From: Liriodendron chinense
Taxonomy: Eukaryota; Streptophyta; Magnoliopsida; Magnoliales; Magnoliaceae
Direction: 5' to 3'
DNA length: 64,000 bases
Assembly (NCBI GenBank): GCA_003013855.2
Contig: ML058384.1
Span: 13,960,176 to 14,024,175 of the forward strand
The notes beneath the pieces are model-generated. The model saw nothing but the letters and a program-made list of their open reading frames with translations, did no database searches and was not told where the DNA came from. This document shows positions 53,761 through 64,000 of the stretch, piece after piece; position 1 is the stretch's first letter; every line of letters begins with the position of its first letter. The position numbers and the translations under genes were made by a program.

Positions 53761-54627
53761 GACCACTCAGGTAAAGGTTAGGACCGCATATTTACAAAAA
53801 TCACAAAAATTGTCATTATCCCCAGCACTACACTTCAGGAGTCTTGAACTCCGCTCACTTCACAATTTAGGATGACAGATCCAATTGCTCGCAAATTGGA
53901 ATCTTGACCAAAACTGGCGACCAAGCACCGTCTCAATCGCATTTATGCCCAGAAGAACATCTTGAAGTCGGATAACATTCTCGTACATTCTCATTAGCAA
54001 AGAAACAGCATCTTGGGACGATGGACCTGATCGACCACGGGTCGGGATCTTGACCAACCCGCTGACCAAACATCCGCATTAAAAAGAAAAACCCCAGGAA
54101 AGCACAACCCTGGAAGCAATAAGCTCCAAGTTCTCTGCATCGCTAGCAAAAGTAAAATCATCAAACTGAAAGAGAATGAGCCAAAGCCGTGCATTCATCA
54201 TGCATCTCCATGCATCAGCATCCATCGGATCAATCATCATGTTTACCTGCTTTCAAAATAAAAGCCGGTTAACCAGATTTTCATTTCAAAAAGACAAAAA
54301 AATATATTCCTATTTGCAAATAAAAACCCCACAGAGTATCACTCCCTAGAGTGGGTATCTTTTCAAAAATCCAAAAAAAAAAATATTTTTTCCAGTAGAG
54401 CGTTCTGCCTCCAACACACCAAGCGATCTTCCATATCTCTGGGTAGGAGCCGACGCAAAAATCAAATAAGATCCAATGTCTTGCGGTTTCCCCGGAGAGC
54501 ATCGGATCCAATGCACTCAAAGTACGGTCGAACTGAACTCCAATGTCAGTGCGGTCGTACTACATGCCAAGATACGAAAAGATGAAAGCCAAAAGGCTCG
54601 GTCAAAGAAACCATTTGAACAGGTGGA
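53761..54627 (+). other. Non-coding D sequence
   Basis: No gene and no strong repeat. It contains short hairpin-like phrases such as CCACGGGTCGGG near 54037. Nothing else is seen. Confidence 0.4.
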
Positions 54628-55419
54628 AACGATGAATTGTAACCCAAGTATCAAAATCAGCAGATTGGGTGGAAAGAGTTCACCCGCACATACCTAGGCG
54701 TGGATGCCTGAAGTACCTTGACTGAGTCCAAGTTGGCGTAGTAGAATCCGGTAAGACTATCTGACGTAGGGCGTCTAACCACTTTGACAGTCAAGTGAAA
54801 TAAGTACTCCTGGAGTGATCTGGGAAAACATCAAACATCACACAATCAGTCTCAGGGTCAGCAACCTCGTAAGACTAGCGACGCAGAGGCTCTGCTGTAC
54901 CTTTCCGATGTTAGTATCGATCGGGAATGGAAGGGTTGCGATTGGGTACCCAGGTTGCAGCGCATGCAGGGACAATCGCAACGTTTTCTCCAAACTCCCG
55001 CGGTATGTACGAGTTATCAATTTCCAAACAATCATCTAACTCAGATACAAAGGACAACAAAGATTCCAGACCATAATCGAGGAAAGAATGAATTGCAAAC
55101 CAAGCATCGAAACCAGTAGGTCGGGTGGAAAGAGTCCACCCGCACATACCTAGGCGTGGATGCCTGTAGTACCTTGACTGAGTCCAAGTCAGCGTAGTAG
55201 AATTCCGTAAGACTATCTGAAGCAGGGCATCTAACCACTTTGACAGTCAAGCGAAACAAGTACTCCTGGAGTGATCTGGGAAAACATCAAACGTCACACA
55301 ATCAGTCTCAGGGTCAGTAACCTCGTAAGACTAGCGACGCAGAGGCTCTGCTGTACCTTTCCGATGTTAGTACTGTTCGGGAATGGAAGGGTTGCGATTG
55401 GGTACCCAGGTTGCAGCGC
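54628..55419 (+). repeat. 456-bp tandem duplication, second copy cut by element F
   Basis: The first unit is about 54628-55083. The second starts near 55084 and is interrupted at 55419 by F. CGCACATACCTAGGCGTGGA starts at 54685 and 55141, an offset of 456. The copies are about 93-95 percent identical by eye. The rest of copy two should follow F outside the window. Confidence 0.9.
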
Positions 55420-56117
55420 TGTTGGGGCTCAAATTTGCACCCATTATAAAACAACATCCCATGGTCTAGTGGCAATGATTTGGATAAGTTTTGAGGCCAG
55501 GAAAGCCCTGAAAATGCCAGCACAACCCTGATCGCTTGGTAGCGACCAAAATCCATAAACAGCATTTCGGAGTGGAACTGGACATGCGCTTCGCTGCCAA
55601 ATGATTTGAAATGTCCTAAAACCCTTAACCTGCAAGTTTTGAAGTCATCCGATGCATATTTTTGCCCACGCACCTCGAAATGCGTTTCATCCCCGTTTGG
55701 AGCTGACCAAAAAGGGGTCCATAAGCCTACAGGTATCATTTCAGAGTGGATCTAGACATGCGCTTCCCCGCCAAATGATCCGGAGTGCCCCAAAACCCTT
55801 AAATAGCAAGTTTGAAGTCATTACGATGCATATTTCCATGCGCGCGCTCCCCGGAACAACGTTCCTATATGACAAGCCGACCCGGAGGCTCTAAATTAGG
55901 AAGGAAGTACCAAAATTAGCAACATCTGGACTTCCACACCCCACCCCGTTCATTCAGGAGGTTAATCATAGCCAAGAAGTGGCTTGCCGATAGTGAGTGC
56001 ATGTCTAGAAAAGGTAGCTGTCCTTTGGAGGTCTCCCGTCGGAGCTGAAATGCTGAAATTTTCTAAGTGCTGGAATCCTGAAAATCTGGCTAAGTAGTGG
56101 GAAAGCGCCGGCAAAGG

Positions 56118-56796
56118 ACATGCGCCTGGCCTCTAACCACATGCGCTTGCACCTTAGTAGTGAAAGGAAGTGATCCGAACACTTTTCCGAAAAGCGCTGG
56201 GAAATACGGCGGTAAAGCACATGCGCCCGGATCCACCACATGCGCCCGGTGCATTTTTCTGACATGCGCTTGACATTGTTTCTGGCACATGCGCCCGGAA
56301 ATACCCACCAGGTAGACCCGAACCCGATTTCCCTCCTATAAATAGTGAAGTCACCTCATTTCATCAGCACGAGATCATCCCCTGCCGACCTCAGAGTGAT
56401 GTAAGCATCACATGCGCTTGCTTTCTCTCCCCTCGCCGGATGCCTTGGCCGGAGTGGATTTCCTCGCCGGAAACCCTCGCCGGAAAGGGATTTCCTTGCC
56501 GGAATCCCAAGTTCAGGAAGAAAATCCTGAAATTTTCTCAGTGCTGGGCACATGCGCCGGCATATCCCCCACATGCGCCGATTTTTTCCACCGAAAAATC
56601 CTGAAAATCTGCTAAGTCCAGGAGGGACATGCGCCCACTCTTTGAGTCCAGGCGCATGTGCATTACCACATGCGCCCGGAACACCTCTTCTCCATATGTT
56701 TTTTCATAAAAAACACTTGACATGCTCCCGGAAGATGGGACATGCGCCCACCTCCCTACCACATGCGCCCGGAAGCATGTGCAACGCCACATGCGC
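56118..56796 (+). repeat. Dispersed ACATGCGC octamer array
   Basis: Exact forward copies at 56118, 56139, 56219, 56238, 56262, 56287, 56410, 56550, 56571, 56627, 56668, 56740, 56761 and 56789, one inverted copy at 56652, and a variant ACATGCTC at 56720. Spacing is irregular (19-140 bp). Two further copies lie at 55582 and 55756. Confidence 0.95.
56337..56344 (+). promoter_or_regulatory. TATA box of the F LTR
   Basis: TATAAATA after a CCCTCC stretch, inside the ACATGCGC cluster. This segment is missing from solo LTR S. Confidence 0.75.
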
Positions 56797-57199
56797 CTGC
56801 ACATCCACCCCTCCATGCGCCTGGACGCTGATGGGAGGGGTGGACCTTCGATCGTGTGCCCCGCCTTCGTCCGGAATCCGATTTTGATGAAATCACTTCC
56901 GCCGGATGCGTCTCGATGAGATCTATCCATCCACCGGATTAGATTCTCCAACGGTCAATGATAAATGGCCCAAATCAGTGTTTTGATCCAAAACGACCAA
57001 CACTTAGCCAATTTGGTGGCTCCAGAAATCCTTCCGAAAGAGCCGAAAACGGCCGAAAACGAGAAGAATCAGGCGGAATTGGGCCGAGCCCGAGAGGGAA
57101 ACTTTTCTTCTAGATGACATGATACACCATAATCATGCACTGCGATGAGGTTATCCGATCTCAGGACCCTCGAATACCCTAATCAAGTGGTCGGCAGGT

Positions 57200-57790
57200 C
57201 CGATACTTAGTCATTTTCAGCCCTGGGAAGTGCCTTGTTGGCCCGGAAATCGACTTCTGCTAAGCAAATCGGAACGCGATCGCACCGCGATCTTCGTGGA
57301 CGTAATCCGCCCCTGTTCAAAGACGGTCATCGATAATATTCATCGATTTCCCTGATTAGACCGCAGACAGGTCCATTATTTAGTCATTTTCAGCCCTGGG
57401 AAGTGCCCTGTTGGCCCGAAAATTGACTTTTGCTAAGCAAATCGAAACGCGATCGCACAGCGATCTTCGTGGACGTAATCCGCCCCTATTCAAAGACGGT
57501 CATCGATAATATTCATCAATTTCCCTGATTAGACCACAGACAGGTCCATTATTTAGTCATTTTCAGCCCTAGGAAGTGCCCTGTTGGCCCGGAAATTGAC
57601 TTTTGCTAAGCAAATCGAAATGCGATCGCACCACGATCTTCGTGGACGTAATCCACCCCTGTTCAAAGACGGTTATCGATAATATTCATCGACTTCTCTA
57701 ATCAAACCGCAAACAGGTCCACTACTTAGTCAATTTCAGCCCTAGGAAGTGCCCTGTTGGCTTAAAAATTGACTGATGCTAGATGAAATC
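57200..57790 (+). repeat. 173-bp tandem repeat in the F LTR
   Basis: TCATTTTCAGCCCT (TCAATTTCAG in the last) occurs at 57211, 57384, 57557 and 57730, exactly 173 bp apart. Each unit also contains AACGCGATCGCACC or a near variant and CTTCGTGGACGTAATCC. Solo LTR S has the TCATTTTCAG anchor once (24757). Confidence 0.95.
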
Positions 57791-58304
57791 AACCGCGATC
57801 TCAATGACGCCGAGGCAAACCTGAAGTACTCAGGCTATCCAACAGCCGGTTCAAGCGTTCACGGAGCATCGATCCCCATTATTCATAAGAAATTGGCATA
57901 TGTGGATACCCATCGGACCCTTTACTTAGCCACTTACAGGCATCGAAGCAGCCGATCTAGCCCATTGAGTTTGAATCCTTAAAAGATCTTGGCTCGATAA
58001 AGCCTACTTGATCCCAAACAGATCATTGAAAATACTCAGAAGAAAGAGTGTTCTCGAAGACGAGTCGCCCGACTCCAGAAGAAATACATTTACTTTACTG
58101 TATAAAGCTCTATTCATCCCGGATAAAGGTCCGAGGCTAAACCTAAGGGGTTATGGTTACCACGAGAAACCACAAACAAAGAGTTCTAACTAAGCATGAA
58201 ACATCTTGCTATGGACTGCCACTATGAAAAAGACTGTCGATGCCCTACCCATCGACAACGGGTCCGTCGGTTGAGCTGATGAGGTAGTTGCCGATTGCTT
58301 TCCT

Positions 58305-58590
58305 AAGGTCACCCGTCATAAAAATACGGGCGCGGGCTTTAGGTTATGCCGATCAACATTTCGAGGTTCGTGTATTCCAGCGGTCACTTGTTCACAGTAA
58401 CAGACGCGGGCCCCGAGTTGCACCACTCGATTAAAACCCTCGTTCGGGAACATTGCGGAGTGCTTTCCTAACGTCATCCGTCATAAAGTATGGGCGCGGG
58501 CCTTGGGTCATGCCGACCAACATTCGAGGTTCGTGTATTCCAGCGGTCACCTGTTTACAGTAACAGGCGCGGGCCCCGAGTTGCACCACT
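58305..58590 (+). repeat. Four hairpins of two alternating types near the LTR 3' end
   Basis: CCCGT/ACGGG (58312-58330), CTTGTT/AACAGA (58387-58404), TCCGT/ATGGG (58477-58494, two G-U pairs) and CCTGTT/AACAGG (58550-58567). Each is flanked by GTCA on the left and, in most cases, GCGCGGG on the right. Solo LTR S has an equivalent set at 25322-25578. Confidence 0.85.
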
Positions 58591-59016
58591 CGAATCCTGA
58601 CAGTCTCTCAACCCGGACATACCGAAAGAAAATGGGACATAGACATCCGGCGTGTCTAACAAATGTGGCTCAGTCCATAACAAGAAAACAAAGGTCTACA
58701 CGACCATGAACTCAAGACCATAATCCCCGGCGGATTAGTCTTTTGCCTTCCAATCAAGGGTGATCAACCGTTGATGTAATTAAAGGCTCGTGACCAGTAT
58801 CACAGCCTGGAATGTAAAAGATCTCAGAATCTCTGGAATAAAATTCGCCTTGCGATATCTCTCTCTTGTGTACACTTTGTGATTGCTTATGATTGTCTAT
58901 GAATGTCTCTATACTCAGAATTCCCCCAGAATAAAAGAAACACGAAAAAAAGAAAGAAGGATTGCTGACGAGTAGATCTGATCTTTCCCCTTTTTCTAAA
59001 AAGCGTTCTAACAAAC

Positions 59017-59034
59017 TGGCAACTCCACTGGGGA
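59017..59034 (+). other. F primer-binding site
   Basis: TGGCAACTCCACTGGGGA, 3 bp after the LTR. It differs from the D site (TGGCGACTCC...) by one base. Confidence 0.85.
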
Positions 59035-59423
59035 GTATTCAATACCAGAATCTCTGGTTATTTCTGAGTAAATAGACATTCTGCAATAAATCATTTGCAG
59101 ACACTAATGTGTACATGGGAAAGGTTACCGCAAGGAGAAATGTTCGGCGCCTTTATGGGCGCCAAACTGGCGACTCTCAACGGGAACGTTCTTCCCTTCA
59201 TCTTTAAGGCAAAAGAATTTCAAAACTTCGCATAGCATGCATGTAGTTCGTACTTGTATGTTTTTGTCTATCCACTGTCGAGCCGTATCACGATTGGTAA
59301 GGTCGCGTCCTCTCTTTCCCAAGCGCGCGAAATATTCTAATGCGTGTATGACTGTGCAGAGAGAGAGAGAAAGACAGAGAGAGACAGAGAAAGGAACAAA
59401 AAGACAGAGAAAGAACCAAACAA
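59035..59423 (+). other. F leader
   Basis: Non-coding, with a GA-rich microsatellite-like run of GAGAGA and GACAGA at 59358-59412 just before gag. Confidence 0.7.
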
Positions 59424-60851
59424 ATGGCATCTACGATGATCTTCTTAGCATCCAGAGGATTTTACTTCCCCCATCTGGTAGCAACCTCTGAAGCCGGATG
59501 GCAGATTGTTCAGAAGCGCAAGACCGCCAAGAAGACTGAGAACAAGAAAGTTATTCTAGCTGAGATAGAGAGGACAGCAAGGGTGCAGGGAAGAACAAAG
59601 AGACAGTGGAAGCCAGTCTACAGGGGCGACGCCCGCGACTCTGGCAGAACTACCGTGTCAGCCAGGCCAGAGTTCTCCTTCGCCGATATTAACTTCCCAG
59701 CGATACCGAAGACAACATCGCCAGCGAAGATACCGAACAGATCCGCTGTTCGACAGTCGACTGAGACGACGATAAAGACAATCCCTACTAAAGCTGCTGT
59801 GATTAAGATGAGGCCGCAGCGAGCGCAAGTCATGATGGTGCAGGTCACCGAAGGAGAAGCAAGTGAGCGATACCCAGAGCTGCCTCCAATCCAAGAACAG
59901 ATAGATGAGATTATCCAGGTCCAAGAGGACACGGCCAGAGAGATTAGAGAGATGAAAGAAGCACTGTTGGCTCTAGTTGCCCAGGGGGCAAACAGAAGCC
60001 CAGTTGTACCCACTCGACAGTCTGTAGAGGAATGCCAGGGGGCAGCAGGAGAACCAGCTGCCGCCGAACCACAAGCTCGCCCGAGAAACGTTGTGTTCTG
60101 ACGTGTACCGCCAATACCGTCTCAAGCTACGAGAGAAGAACTGTCTCAGACAGTTGCAGATCTGATGCGTCAGGAAAGAGAAAAGGAGAAGAGAGGAAAA
60201 TATGTATACCGGGTGCCGTACTTACCCGAGGTCCACGATCTCCCATTTCCCAACAATTTCAAGCGTCCAGACTTCCCTAGATTCGATGGCAGAGGATCGC
60301 CGGAGGAACACATGGCTCAATTCATGACAATGATGGGCAACCTATTGACAATTCCCCAGTACTGTCTAAGATTGTTTGGCTCGACGCTCACGAGCAAGGC
60401 ATTCCAATGGTATATGTCACTGCCTGCAGGGTCAGTCAAGTCCTGGGAGCAGATGCAGGATCTGTTCATCTCCAAATTCTTCTCTACCGAGCGAGAAGTC
60501 TCACTGACAGATTTAGCCTTGGTTCGTCAAAGGCAGGGAGAGTCGGTCGAGAAGTTCATCGACAGGTGGGGGACCATAGCAGCACAGTGCCGAGAACTAC
60601 CCAGCGAATCTGAGTAGGTCAAGATGTGCATGCAGGCCATGGATGCGATGATCTCATTTGGCCTATCTGGACACAACTTCTCGACGTTTCGAGACCTAGC
60701 TACAAAAGCCCACCTGGTGGAAGGAGCCGCGTGCAGAGCGCAGTTCAAGGCAGAGAAGCCCAGGAGAGAAGCCGGAAGGATGATAACCTCTAACTATGTT
60801 GATAAAGGAAAGGGTTCGAATGACAGGAAACTGGCCAAACACCGAGCGTAG
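59424..60851 (+). pseudogene. gag: F Gag, broken by two stops
   Basis: One frame with a TGA at 60099-60101 and a TAG at 60615-60617. N-terminal part (225 codons): basic KRKTAKKTENKK and a likely coiled coil PPIQEQIDEIIQVQEDTARE. Capsid part (60165-60617): YRVPYLPEVHDLPFPNNFKR, FPRFDGRGSPEEHMAQFMTM, LTSKAFQWYMSLPAGSVKSW, LFISKFF and RQRQGESVEKFIDRWG. After the second stop: MQAMDAMISFGLSGHNFSTF and TKAHLVEGAACRAQF. A frameshift near 60830 moves the knuckle region to the next frame. Confidence 0.85.
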
Positions 60852-61629
60852 AGTCGAGGCCAGGCCAGTAACCACGACTCAAGACAAAGGTAAGAGCTTT
60901 CAGAGGCCGCGACATCTCATGATAGAAGAGCGTAATCTAACAAACGGACCTTATACATTCGACATGGAAGATCTGGTCCCGATCATGGAACAGCTGGTCG
61001 AAGAAAGGTTGATAAGACTGCCAGAATGCACACGCCCGAAGGAAGCGAAGATGGTTGATCATCCCAGCTACTGCAGGTATCATCGTGTGACCACCCACAA
61101 GACTGAAGACTGCTTTGTCCTAAAAGGCAAGATTCAACGGATGATCAACGATGGCACCATCAATATGAACGCGGAAGAGGCGAGCCGGAATACTGCGACA
61201 GTGGTGTCTGCCCTCCCTGTGCTAGTTCAAATTCCAACGGCGAATCCATTCCCAGAACCGGAAGAGCCATGGACACTTGTGAGCAGCAAGAAGAGGATAG
61301 AGAACAAGAGAAGACTCGTGGAGAAAGAGAGGAAGATGAAGAACAGAATAAGAAGAAGAAATGTTGGACAAGAACAGCCACGTGCGCAGCCCGTTCAGTG
61401 TGCCATGGTTTCAGTGGTCGCTCAATCAGGGGCCAGTGATAAGGACCAAGTCCTAGATAAAGGAGAAGTCAATGTAGTAGCCCTGCGGTCAGGAAAGCAG
61501 GTCGTACAGAGAGAATTTCCGAGGCGACCAGACCCTAGAAGGACGAATGCGGTCATAGGTGAGCCATCAGGGACACCTCGAGAAAAAGAACCGGCAGAAG
61601 CAGTCAATGAGCCAGCAGCTGACCAATGA
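60796..61629 (+). pseudogene. gag: F Gag C-terminal region with zinc knuckle
   Basis: Open for 277 residues in the pol frame; the Met at 60796 is incidental. NGPYTFDMEDLVPIMEQLVE precedes a knuckle-like CRYHRVTTHKTEDCFVLKGK (C-x2-H-x4-H-x4-C spacing, as in Tat Gag). A Lys/Arg-rich stretch (KKRIENKRRLVEKERKMKNR) follows, then NVVALRSGKQVVQRE. It ends at a TGA (61627-61629), after which the same frame continues into protease. Confidence 0.8.
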
Positions 61630-61653
61630 GATCACACTCGAGATAAAGCACCA

Positions 61654-63513
61654 GTGATGTATGATGTGGTGTCTCATCTGAAGAAGGTTCCGGCCCGACT
61701 CAGCATCTACGATGCCCTGTGCCTTTCGAAGAAGTATCGGGAAATGTTGCTCAACGCATTGCTCGATCAAGAAGCTCGTGAGGTCATGATAGCAGAGATC
61801 GAGTCAGAAATGGAAGGAATGAAGATAACGGGAACTGAGGATCGACCCGCAGAACAGGTCATGCAGATCGATCGATCGTCCATGATCACATTCTCTGAAG
61901 AAGACAGAACGATCAGCTTGACAGACCACAACCGCCCGTTGATGGTGACAGGTCTCATCCGAGACATAGAGGTCCGAAGATGCATGCTGGACGACGGATC
62001 CGCTGTGAATATTATGTCTCTGAAGACATTGCAGCAGTTGGGTTTCAGACAGACAACACTCCGCCCAAGCCCCATGGTTATCCAAGGGTTCAATCAGGAC
62101 GGTCAGCGTGTCCTAGGGTCCATTACTGTCATGCTGGAAATAGAAGAATTGAGCACCAAAGTCACCTGTCAGGTGATCGATGCAATGACGACATACAATA
62201 TCTTGTTGGGACGACCGTGGCTTCATCAATACGGCATTATTCCCTCGACATACCACCAATGCTTCAAGTACAATAGAGATGGCGTCCAGTATAGAGTGGC
62301 GGTAGACCCGAGGCCGTACTCCATCACTGAATCTTTCCTAGCAGATGCACAATACTATCGGGAGAGTGAGGAGGCCGAGACCGCCAGAAAAGCCAACGAA
62401 CCGACAAAGGTGGTACAGGGGGCAGAACCCCAGGGCGAGAATCCAAGACAAGCGGACGAAGCTCCGAGAGTGGTCGCTGAAGCGACAAGGGCTCACAGAG
62501 GAAATCCGTTGCAAAGGAAGAAGTTTTACCTGATCCTCAAGCACCTCCGGAAGGAAGGGCAGTCAGTGTTGAAACAGATGACAAGCCAACAGATGAGCGT
62601 GTTGCAGTCTAGCTTCAATATGCCGGTGCCAAAGGTTGAGAGGATTCGTCCCTTCCCTAAAGCTCCGAGCCAGTTCTGCGTGCCGCCGACAATGGGAGCA
62701 AGGCATGAGATAAGGTTTCAGGCTGGACTCCACAACCCATTGCAAATCGAAGAGAACGCGAAGAGAACACCGGTAGAAACATCACCCATTGAAGAAGAAA
62801 GATATAGCAAGGCCAGTAGAAACATTATGAGGAATATGGGGTTCATCTGTTCAGAACCGCCAGCTCGGAAAGCCATGCTAGCACCCTTCGAAGTAAAGAC
62901 GAAAGTATACAGAGGAAAAGAAGCCCTGGGGGCAGGATGTGAGATCAGGCATATTAACATGGTGACAATTAGTCCCGTGGAAGAGGTGAGGCCCGCTGGA
63001 CCGAATGAAGTCATACAGCCGAGTGCCGCGCCAGAGCAGATAGAAGATGGAGGTCAGCCCACGATAGATGAGCTACAAGAAGTCAATCTGGGGACCACTG
63101 AAGAGCCGAGGAATACTTATATCAGTAAGAATATTCCCGAAGAAGAGAGGGAGAGCTACATTCAACTCCTGAAAGAGAACAGGGACGTGTTCGCATGGAC
63201 CTATTCTGAGATGCCAGGACTAAACCCGGCAATCGCGATGCACAGGTTGAATATCGCGAAGGAGAAGAGGTCGGTCAAGCAGCCACAGAGGCGCTTCCAT
63301 CCTGACATCGTCCCGAAGATAGAGGAAGAGGTGAAGAAGTTACTTCAGGCCGGGTTTATCAGGGAAGTTCAGTATCCCAAATGGATCTCGAACATAGTAC
63401 CTGTAAAGAAGAAGAGCGGCCAGATCCGAGTGTGCGTTGATTTTCACAACCTGAATGAGGCTTGTCCCAAAGATGACTTTCCTCTACCCATCCCAGGAGC
63501 TCCTGATCGATAG
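61654..63513 (+). pseudogene. pol: F protease and N-terminal reverse transcriptase
   Basis: Open for 619 residues. Protease active site CMLDDGSAVNIMSLKTLQQL with DDGS at 61990-62001; C-terminal block TTYNILLGRPWLHQYGIIPS. A connecting region with RNIMRNMGF and RPAGPNEV-like sequence follows. Pre-RT: RDVFAWTYSEMPGLNPAIAM and KQPQRRFHPDIVPKIEEEVK. RT start: AGFIREVQYPKWISNIVPVK, SGQIRVCVDFHNLNEACPKD with the first catalytic Asp, DFPLPIP. A frameshift near 63490 ends the frame. The protease residues look intact. Confidence 0.88.
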
Positions 63514-64000
63514 CACATCAGCATATACGACTATGTCCTTTATGGACGGCTACTCAGGGTATAATCAGATCCGAATGGCTCCAGAAGACGAAGAGTCCAC
63601 TGCCTTCCGCACATCTCTCTGGATATTCTGTTACCGGGTGATGCCGTTTGGGCTGAAAAATGCAGGCGCCACGTATCAGAGAGCAATGCAGGTGATCTTC
63701 CAAGACATGATGCACAAGCATGTGGAATGCTACGTCGATGACCTGGTAGTAAGGTCCGACGGACATCAATAACATCGCGAACATTTGAAGCTAGTATTTC
63801 AGAGGTTGAGGAAGAAGAGCCTCCGCATGAACCCGTTGAAGTGCGCCTTTGGGGTGTCCTCCGGAAAATTCCTTGGTTTTGTGATCAGGCATCGGGGAAT
63901 CGAGATTGACCCCACAAAGATCAAGGCGATTCGAGAAATGCCTCCTCCGAAGAGTTTGAAAGAGCTGAAGAGCTTCCAAGGGAGAGTTGCTTACTTGCGG
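63490..64000 (+). pseudogene. pol: F reverse transcriptase, catalytic part, runs off the window
   Basis: Continues from the previous entry in another frame: SFMDGYSGYNQIRMAPEDEE, WIFCYRVMPFGLKNAGATYQ, MQVIFQDMMHKHVE and the catalytic YVDD at 63731-63742, then a TAA at about 63770. The frame resumes with EHLKLVFQRLRKKSLRMNPL, KCAFGVSSGKFLGFVIRHRG and IKAIREMPPPKSLKELKSFQ, open to base 64000. RNase H and integrase should follow outside. Confidence 0.88.

Larger units (their letters stand above)
43103..55419 (+). mobile_element. Element D: Tat/Ogre-type derivative lacking reverse transcriptase and RNase H
   Basis: 5' LTR 43103 to about 44777, primer site 44781-44798, gag 45014-47065, half a protease and a linker (to 47807), acidic region (48311-48580), then directly an integrase remnant (about 48655-49330) and a 6-kb non-coding 3' region rich in tandem repeats. 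Compared with B, about 2.1 kb of pol between YEDL/YEDM and the pre-integrase region is missing. The 3' LTR is not in the window; element F interrupts D at 55420. D could be mobilised only in trans, if at all. Confidence 0.82.
55420..59013 (+). repeat. F 5' LTR (3594 bp)
   Basis: Termini are TGTTGGGGCTC and GTTCTAACA, the same as solo LTR S. It contains a duplicated block of about 174 bp (55560-55850), an ACATGCGC array (56118-56796), a TATA box (56337), four tandem 173-bp units (57200-57770), and two tandem units of about 170-240 bp carrying hairpins (58305-58590). Confidence 0.92.
55420..64000 (+). mobile_element. Element F: Tat-like gypsy retrotransposon, 5' part
   Basis: 5' LTR 55420-59013, primer site 59017-59034, leader, gag, zinc knuckle, protease and reverse transcriptase to the window edge. 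It is inserted in the second 456-bp unit of D; AGCGC (55415-55419) is the presumed left target copy. The reverse transcriptase (KNAGATYQRAM, YVDD) is of Tat type. Gag-pol is broken by stops and at least two frameshifts. The solo LTR S in element A is of this family. Confidence 0.9.

Overview
The window is nuclear DNA of a flowering plant, made almost entirely of long terminal repeat (LTR) retrotransposons of the Ty3/gypsy superfamily inserted into one another. I found no host protein gene, rRNA, tRNA or CRISPR array. The plant diagnosis rests on Athila-type gag-pol with a primer site matching plant tRNA-Asp, Tat/Ogre-type pol with a second RNase H domain, very long LTRs and heavy low-complexity AT sequence. 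A magnoliid-like host is a weak guess, based on the GGGCCCACC-type modules at 4.3-7.9 kb.

Layout, left to right. E1 (1-2776, minus): gag and 5' LTR of an Athila element that runs off the left edge. 2777-10814: non-coding DNA that probably belongs to the interior of a second Athila element, E2, split by G (3558-9682), a 6.1-kb solo LTR with a perfect 5-bp target duplication. 10815-12555: leader, primer site and 5' LTR of E2. 12556-14504 and 30463-33453: element B (minus), a Tat-type element cut into pieces by later insertions. 14505-30462: element A (minus), a full-length but decayed Athila element inside the RNase H of B. Each LTR of A has its own nested solo LTR (A1, A2), and its gag has a third solo LTR (S). 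33454-43102: element C (plus), a younger Athila element inside the protease region of B. 43103-55419: element D (plus), a Tat-type derivative that has lost reverse transcriptase and RNase H and has a long, repeat-rich 3' region; it sits in the 3' LTR of C. 55420-64000: element F (plus), another Tat-like element with a 3.6-kb LTR, inserted in D and running off the right edge in mid reverse transcriptase.

Insertion order follows from the nesting: B is oldest, then A, C and E2, then the solo LTRs and D, then F. Target duplications support this: CACAA for G, GCTAG for A1, ATCAC for S, GAAGT/GAAGC for A2 and GGCAG/GGCGG for A. All gag-pol frames in view carry stops or frameshifts except single stretches such as the gag frames of C and D, so no element here looks autonomous.

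I see no new cellular system. The most unusual material is non-coding structure inside the elements: four hairpins with covarying stems in the 3' region of D; alternating covarying hairpins near the 3' end of the F-family LTR; paired GACCGGTC octamers in every Athila LTR; a phase-locked 13-bp GAGTCA minisatellite in the D LTR; and an open frame with a signal-peptide-like start antisense to D.
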